From assembly GCA_000310025.1 (NCBI GenBank), contig FN649727.1:4843621-4907620 (forward strand): a stretch of 64,000 nt of DNA, in the 5' to 3' direction. The notes beneath the pieces were generated by a model, which was not told the origin of the DNA, did no database searches, and saw only the letters and a list, made by a program, of their open reading frames with translations. Source of the stretch: Ectocarpus siliculosus. Taxonomy: Eukaryota > Sar > Phaeophyceae > Ectocarpales > Ectocarpaceae. Shown here piece after piece: positions 59,989 to 64,000 of the stretch. Every line of letters begins with the position of its first letter. The first letter of the stretch is position 1. Made by a program: the position numbers and the translations under genes.

Positions 59989-60770
59989 GTGATCAACAAC
60001 GGCAACAACCTGCAGCAGCAGGGTCAGCAGGGTCCCCCGCAGCAGCCGCAGCCAGCGCAGCCAGCGCCACCACCAGCGCCACCACCGCCGCCTCCCGACG
60101 GACCACCGTACGTAGCTAACCAACAAGAGAGCAGCGGCGGTGGAGGAGAAGCAGCAGCGGAGGAGGAGGAGCAGCAGCGGCAGCCCCCCATGGCGGCGGA
60201 GAGGCAGCAGGGGCGCGGCGGGAAACCAGCAGGCGGCAAGAAACAACAACGCGCCCCCCGCAGCAGGAGGCCAAAACGCGGGCGGAGCCGCGCCAGCCGG
60301 GTTGGGAGGCCCACCTCCCCCCCTCAACCCAGTCCAGATATTGCTGCACGATGTCTGTACTGCTAATAGAGCAAAGCGAACGACTCGGCAACATGGAGCT
60401 TACTGCTAATAGAGCAAAGCGAACGACTCGGCAACATGGAGCTCAGGATGCAGCAGCAGCAGCAGCAGCAGCAGCACAGCACCCGCAGTACCAGCACCAG
60501 CAACAGCATTAGCAGCAGCAACAGCAGCTAGGCTACCTCCCTCCTGGCGGCCTCCAGCAACAAGGCCAGCCCCAGCCCATCGATCTCCCGTTAGTTGGCC
60601 AGCTCGCGCTGCAGCCCCAGCAAGCGCAAGCTCTGGGCCAAAACATCAACGTTTCGAACCAGGCCCTGAACACCTGCGTCCAGAAAGAGAGGTTTCGCCG
60701 AGATACGGGCCCCATCAAGAGGTGGGGCCAACGCGGCAGAGGGCGGATACAACCACGGTAGCAGCTTTTG
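59989..60770 (+). pseudogene. Gag-like remnant of the second YR element
   Basis: The frames here are short and shift repeatedly, but read together they give a Gln-, Pro- and Gly-rich protein like the N-terminus of the first Gag (NNGNNLQQQGQQGPPQQPQP, then GNQQAARNNNAPPAAGGQN, then LLIEQSERLGNMELRM, then LGQNINVSNQALNTCVQKER). No CCCH finger is visible. Broken by frameshifts and a 43-bp duplication. Confidence 0.6.
60358..60443 (+). repeat. Perfect 43-bp tandem duplication
   Basis: The 43-bp stretch starting TACTGCTAATAGAGCAAAGC at 60358 is repeated exactly at 60401. It falls inside the Gag remnant and breaks its frame. The perfect identity points to a recent event. Confidence 0.95.
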
Positions 60771-61238
60771 TAGACAGGAGCAGGACCGTGGCGGTAATTG
60801 AAGCGCCTCTTCCTGGGTTGGTAGCACCGAACGTGTTTTACGGTGAGAGACGTAGTGCCCGCCCGAGTAAATCAAGTATCAGTGACGAATATGAAAAATC
60901 ACTGAAACCAGTGCTTATAGACCCCTCTAACCAAGGAGCAGAACAACCGTGTGCTCGAAGAAGTACCAGCCCGAGTAATCCAAACACCAATGGCGATGAA
61001 CATGAAAATTACAACTGAACCAGCGATAATGGACTCCTCTAACCAACGAGTAGAACAACCGTGTATTCGTAGAGGTACCAGCTACATTGTAGAGTAAATC
61101 AAGCACCAGTAGTGATGAACATGAAATTACTGCACAACAAGCGCTAATGGACCCCTAAGGATGAGAACAACCGTGTGCTAGACTTGAGCAAGTGAGAGAA
61201 AAAGACCCCGGTAACACGGGAGAAGATAATAGGCCCAG

Positions 61239-61835
61239 TGTGAACTCTGGAAAAGACCCCCGTGACAAGAGAGAAGCAGACCCCTCGCACCAGGGAGAAG
61301 GTCGCAAGAGTGCTAGACCCAATACATCCATTGGTGACAAAGATGAAGACCCAGTGTGAACTCTGGAAAAGACCCCCGTGATAAGAGAGAAGCAGACCCC
61401 TCGCACCAGGGAGAAGATCGCAAGAGTGCTAGACCCAATACATACATTGGTGGCAAAGAGAAATACCTAGTGTGAACACTGGAGAAGACCCGTGACAAGG
61501 GAGAAGCAGACCCCTCGCACCAGGGAGAAGATCGCAAGAGTGCTACTGTAGACCCAATACATGCATTGGAGACAAAGACAGAGAAGACCTAGTGTGAACA
61601 CTGGAGAAGACCCCCGTAATAAGGGAGAAGCAGACCCCTCGCACCAGGGAGAAGATCGCAAGAGTGCTAGACCCAATACATGCATTGGAGACAAAGACAG
61701 AGAAAGACCTAGTGTGAACACTAGAGAAGACCTCCGTGATAAGGGAGAAGCAGACCCCTCGCACCAGGGAGAAGATCGCAAGAGTGCTAGACCCAATACA
61801 TACAACATTGGAGACAAAGAAAGACAGAGAAAGAC
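61239..61835 (+). repeat. Tandem repeat, unit about 115-122 bp, five copies
   Basis: Copies start at GTGTGAAC near 61239, 61354, 61470, 61592 and 61712. Each holds GAGAAGCAGACCCCTCGCAC and CAAGAGTGCTAGACCCAATA. Unit length varies through small indels, so the frame is not kept across copies (partial peptide GEADPSHQGEDRKSARPNT). The array sits just upstream of RT, the same place as the ADT-repeat ORF in the first element. Confidence 0.95.
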
Positions 61836-61879
61836 TGAAATGTGGAGATAACAAAAGGAATGCCTAGCACGTGGTACAC

Positions 61880-63005
61880 GACTCGACGAAAAACAGGAAA
61901 TCATTCACGAACTTGCGAAGACTGGTAGCATGCTTCTGAAAACGAACGACGGAATGTTGGGAGACGTCGCGAGGGCAGTCGGCGGCACCTTGGTGTCACC
62001 GCCGCTAAACCTGAGCGACCTCGAACAACACTTCGGAACCAAAATAAAAACACTTCCCAGGCTTCGAATCTCATCGACATCGTAGTCAACGGTGTGCCAG
62101 CGAAAATGCACTATAACCCGCCTAACCTCGAGAGCGCTCTCCGATACGGAAATCACAGTACGATAAACGCCCACACGGAACTGGCGTGGAAGAAGCTGAT
62201 AGACGACGTCGAACAGAACAGATGCCTCGTATTCAACGTAGCGGACGCAGCTCGCGTGAATGGCGTTCGTGTATCGCCGCTGGGAACTGTGGTAGAAAAA
62301 ACATCAGAAACATCAATGATTTTTTCTTTTGACCCCAAACAACTGCGCGGACAGAAGGGAGGAGTCTACGTGGATACGGTAGCAGAAGAAGTACCCGACT
62401 ATTTGTGCGGAGAGACTCTACCTGCTTTCCTTTCTGAAATAACGCGCTTGAGAGTCACATGGACTGAGAAGAGGATACTAATAGTGTCCACGGCTGACGT
62501 GAACAACAATTACCGAAACGTAAAAGTCGCGCCAGACGATACACAAAAATTCTGCCATGTGATAAGAGACGTACTAGTCGCCGACGTCAGACCGACGTTT
62601 GGCTGGGCAGGTTCGCCCGGTTTTTGGGGAGTCATGGCATCCGCTGCTGAACATTCACACAGCAACACCAACGTGCACAACGTACAACTAGTAGACGAAG
62701 GGATCGAAATGATGGCACACGTAAAAATAGTCGAGCCGTGGGAAGACGGACCACCCGCCCGAGTGCCCCGAGATGCCAACGTGAAACCACATGACGGAGG
62801 CGGTCCGCACGATGATTTCTCGTGCGGGGTGTACGTAGACGATTCGCTTTGCTGAAAGTACAACATGCGCCAGAAGACGCTTCAGCGCTGGTAGCCTCCG
62901 CGTCATTGGGGCCAGCAGAGGCGGGCCAAACGCCCATTCTCGCCCCGAAGAAAAGCACAGGCTGGAATACGGAAGTGGACTTTCTCGGACACACGATAAA
63001 CACCC
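61880..63005 (+). pseudogene. Reverse transcriptase of the second YR element, frameshifted
   Basis: The pre-RT stretch GDVARAVGGTLVSPPLNLSD lies near 61960-62020 in one frame. The main frame 62094-62855 then holds YGNHSTINAHTELAWKK, RVSPLGTVVEKTSETSMIFS, motif A STADVNNNYRNVKV, motif B FGWAGSPGFWG and the catalytic YVDD at 62827-62850. The frame then stops, and the thumb (LKVQHAPEDASALVASASLG, ending DFLGHTINTHK) continues in another frame at 62822-63013. Compared with the first element, motif A has NNNY in place of TSAF. Confidence 0.85.
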
Positions 63006-63009
63006 ATAA

Positions 63010-63813
63010 ATGACGATCGCGACAACACGCGAGAGGATCAATGCGATAAGAACCGTGCTAGAGACCGATTGGCCACAGACCAGAAAATCCACCAATGTGC
63101 AGGAGGCAGGAGGTCCTGAGTATGGCAGGAAAACTCTGGAACCAGACGTACGTCATGAGGGCGGGGAAATATTTCGTACGCACCTCTTACGCCTCACCGG
63201 CCTACATGACAAGACTAGCAGACAGTCGAGAGAGAAGCGGCTGGTACGTCTCGGGTGGGAGTTCCACGGAGACCTAGACTTCTGGAGATGGGCGCTGGAA
63301 GCTACCCTCGCGGAGAAAGGAGAGTCACTTAGCGCGTTCTTCTTTAACCACGTCCAACGCACGCCTTTGCGTCACTACCTATCGGATGCTAGCTTCGACG
63401 CAGTGGGCGGACAATGTCCCAAACTGAAAGTGTTCTGGCGGTATCGATTGAATCCCGCGTTTACCGCAGAGCTGAAAAGGAAAGCAGAAGCCAAAGAAAC
63501 CAGCGCAATCACGATCAACACGCTAGAATTGCTCGGAATGATAATTACATGCTGGGTGGTCCAATTGGTCGTGGGAGAAAAGCCGGCGCAACCCGGACAC
63601 GCGATCATGATGAGGGGAGACAATGTGTCGGCGGTATCATGGGTGAACAGATGCAGGGGCTCGAGAGACAGGCGGGCGGGACTGCTCATGAGACTGCTTG
63701 ATCGTATGGAAATATTGAAATCCAAAACGGATGGTGTCACGTGGCGAAACACATCCCGGGACGCGATAATACCCTCACGGACGGGATATCTACATGGAAG
63801 TCATAGCACGTAG
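63010..63813 (+). CDS. RNase H domain of the second YR element
   Basis: Mostly open 267-codon frame, out of frame with the RT before it. It matches the first element's RNase H: LVRLGWEFHGDLDFWRWALE, HYLSDASFDAVGG, INTLELLGMIITCWVVQ, IMMRGDNVSAVSWVNRC. The active-site acidic residues are present. The last 30 residues are frameshifted: the expected GVTWRNTSRD sequence leads into unrelated residues. The first 35 residues are also out of frame with the true connection domain (which reads VLSMAGKLWNQTYVMRAGKY in another frame). Confidence 0.8.
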   Translation: MTIATTRERINAIRTVLETDWPQTRKSTNVQEAGGPEYGRKTLEPDVRHEGGEIFRTHLLRLTGLHDKTSRQSREKRLVRLGWEFHGDLDFWRWALEATLAEKGESLSAFFFNHVQRTPLRHYLSDASFDAVGGQCPKLKVFWRYRLNPAFTAELKRKAEAKETSAITINTLELLGMIITCWVVQLVVGEKPAQPGHAIMMRGDNVSAVSWVNRCRGSRDRRAGLLMRLLDRMEILKSKTDGVTWRNTSRDAIIPSRTGYLHGSHST

Positions 63814-64000
63814 GGTTATCATCATGCGTGAGTCGGCGAATGCAAGACATCGGCGACACCGGAAGAGAACTAATTGAAATGATACTGCAAGAGAAACTCC
63901 CGAACCAAAGAATGGATGGCCTCGCACGGAGCCGCATGGCAAGCGTGTAAAGAGAAGACGCGAAAAGAGAAAGAAGAGAATGCTGTGCGAAAGAACTGAA
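63814..64000 (+). other. Right edge of window within the second YR element
   Basis: This resembles the region following RNase H in the first element in content (short charged frames), but is too short and broken to annotate. Confidence 0.4.

Larger units (their letters stand above)
59960..64000 (+). mobile_element. Second, related YR-type retrotransposon, decayed and cut by the window edge
   Basis: Plus strand, head to head with the first element. The order is Gln-rich Gag remnant (59989-60770), spacer with tandem repeats (61239-61835), RT (61880-63005) and RNase H (63010-63813), and it continues past 64000. RT and RNase H are clearly homologous to the first element but well diverged, so the two belong to different subfamilies and not to one recent duplication. 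A recombinase would be expected to the right of the window. Confidence 0.82.

Noticed and set aside
61239-61835. CRISPR array
   Set aside because: Repeats are contiguous and long, with no unique spacers, in a eukaryotic retrotransposon.
61155-61904. Minus-strand frames with repeated SPWCEGSAS
   Set aside because: Antisense translation of the 118-bp tandem array, which breaks frame between copies.

Overview
The window is nuclear DNA of a eukaryote, most likely a stramenopile and probably a brown alga (inference). Every confident gene is cut by many GT-AG introns, some with pyrimidine-rich 3' ends. The class I aldolase starts with a signal peptide ending in a VDA|F site, which resembles the ASAF plastid-import motif of algae with secondary plastids. 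Base composition is moderately GC-rich and transposable elements are dense. Two runs of N (27449-27548 and 43858-43951) are assembly gaps. I see no operons, CRISPR arrays or prokaryotic signals.

Layout of the genes. Positions 1-1379 (+) hold the 3' end of a GH114-type glycosidase. Positions 3700-4203 (-) hold a small unknown protein. A probable PX-domain protein lies at 10583-11155 (+). A plastid-type class I fructose-bisphosphate aldolase in four exons lies at 14954-18952 (-). A glutathionyl-hydroquinone reductase (Xi-class GST) in eight exons lies at 20066-25746 (+). A long TPR protein of unknown role lies at 27834-35670 (-); its 13 exons join in consistent phase. The clamp-loader subunit CHTF18/Ctf18 lies at 37683-51066 (+), with about 18 exons. 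These genes are housekeeping or metabolic and do not form an obvious pathway.

Mobile DNA fills much of the rest. At 4446-5754 there is a large foldback element with arms of about 560-580 bp. At 5940-9147 two LINE 3' ends sit in tandem, each ending in a poly-C tract; the second has an open 905-codon reverse transcriptase frame. A tRNA-derived SINE lies in an aldolase intron (15651-15957), and a MITE lies in a reductase intron (23599-24091). From 52.2 kb to the right edge lie two related, decayed tyrosine-recombinase retrotransposons of DIRS/Ngaro type, placed head to head. The left one (minus strand) carries a Gag-like ORF with a CCCH zinc finger, an 'ADT' peptide-repeat ORF, RT-RNase H and a tyrosine recombinase. 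The right one (plus strand) has a broken Gag, a tandem repeat of about 118 bp, RT and RNase H, and runs off the window. A 400-bp hAT-like MITE with perfect TIRs and a perfect 8-bp target duplication has inserted into the terminal sequence of the left element.

The most unusual item is this retrotransposon pair. Both copies have a repetitive coding or spacer block just upstream of RT, and the Gag has a CCCH finger where a retroviral CCHC knuckle would be expected. Exon models were built by eye from splice consensus, phase continuity and family similarity, and have no transcript support here.
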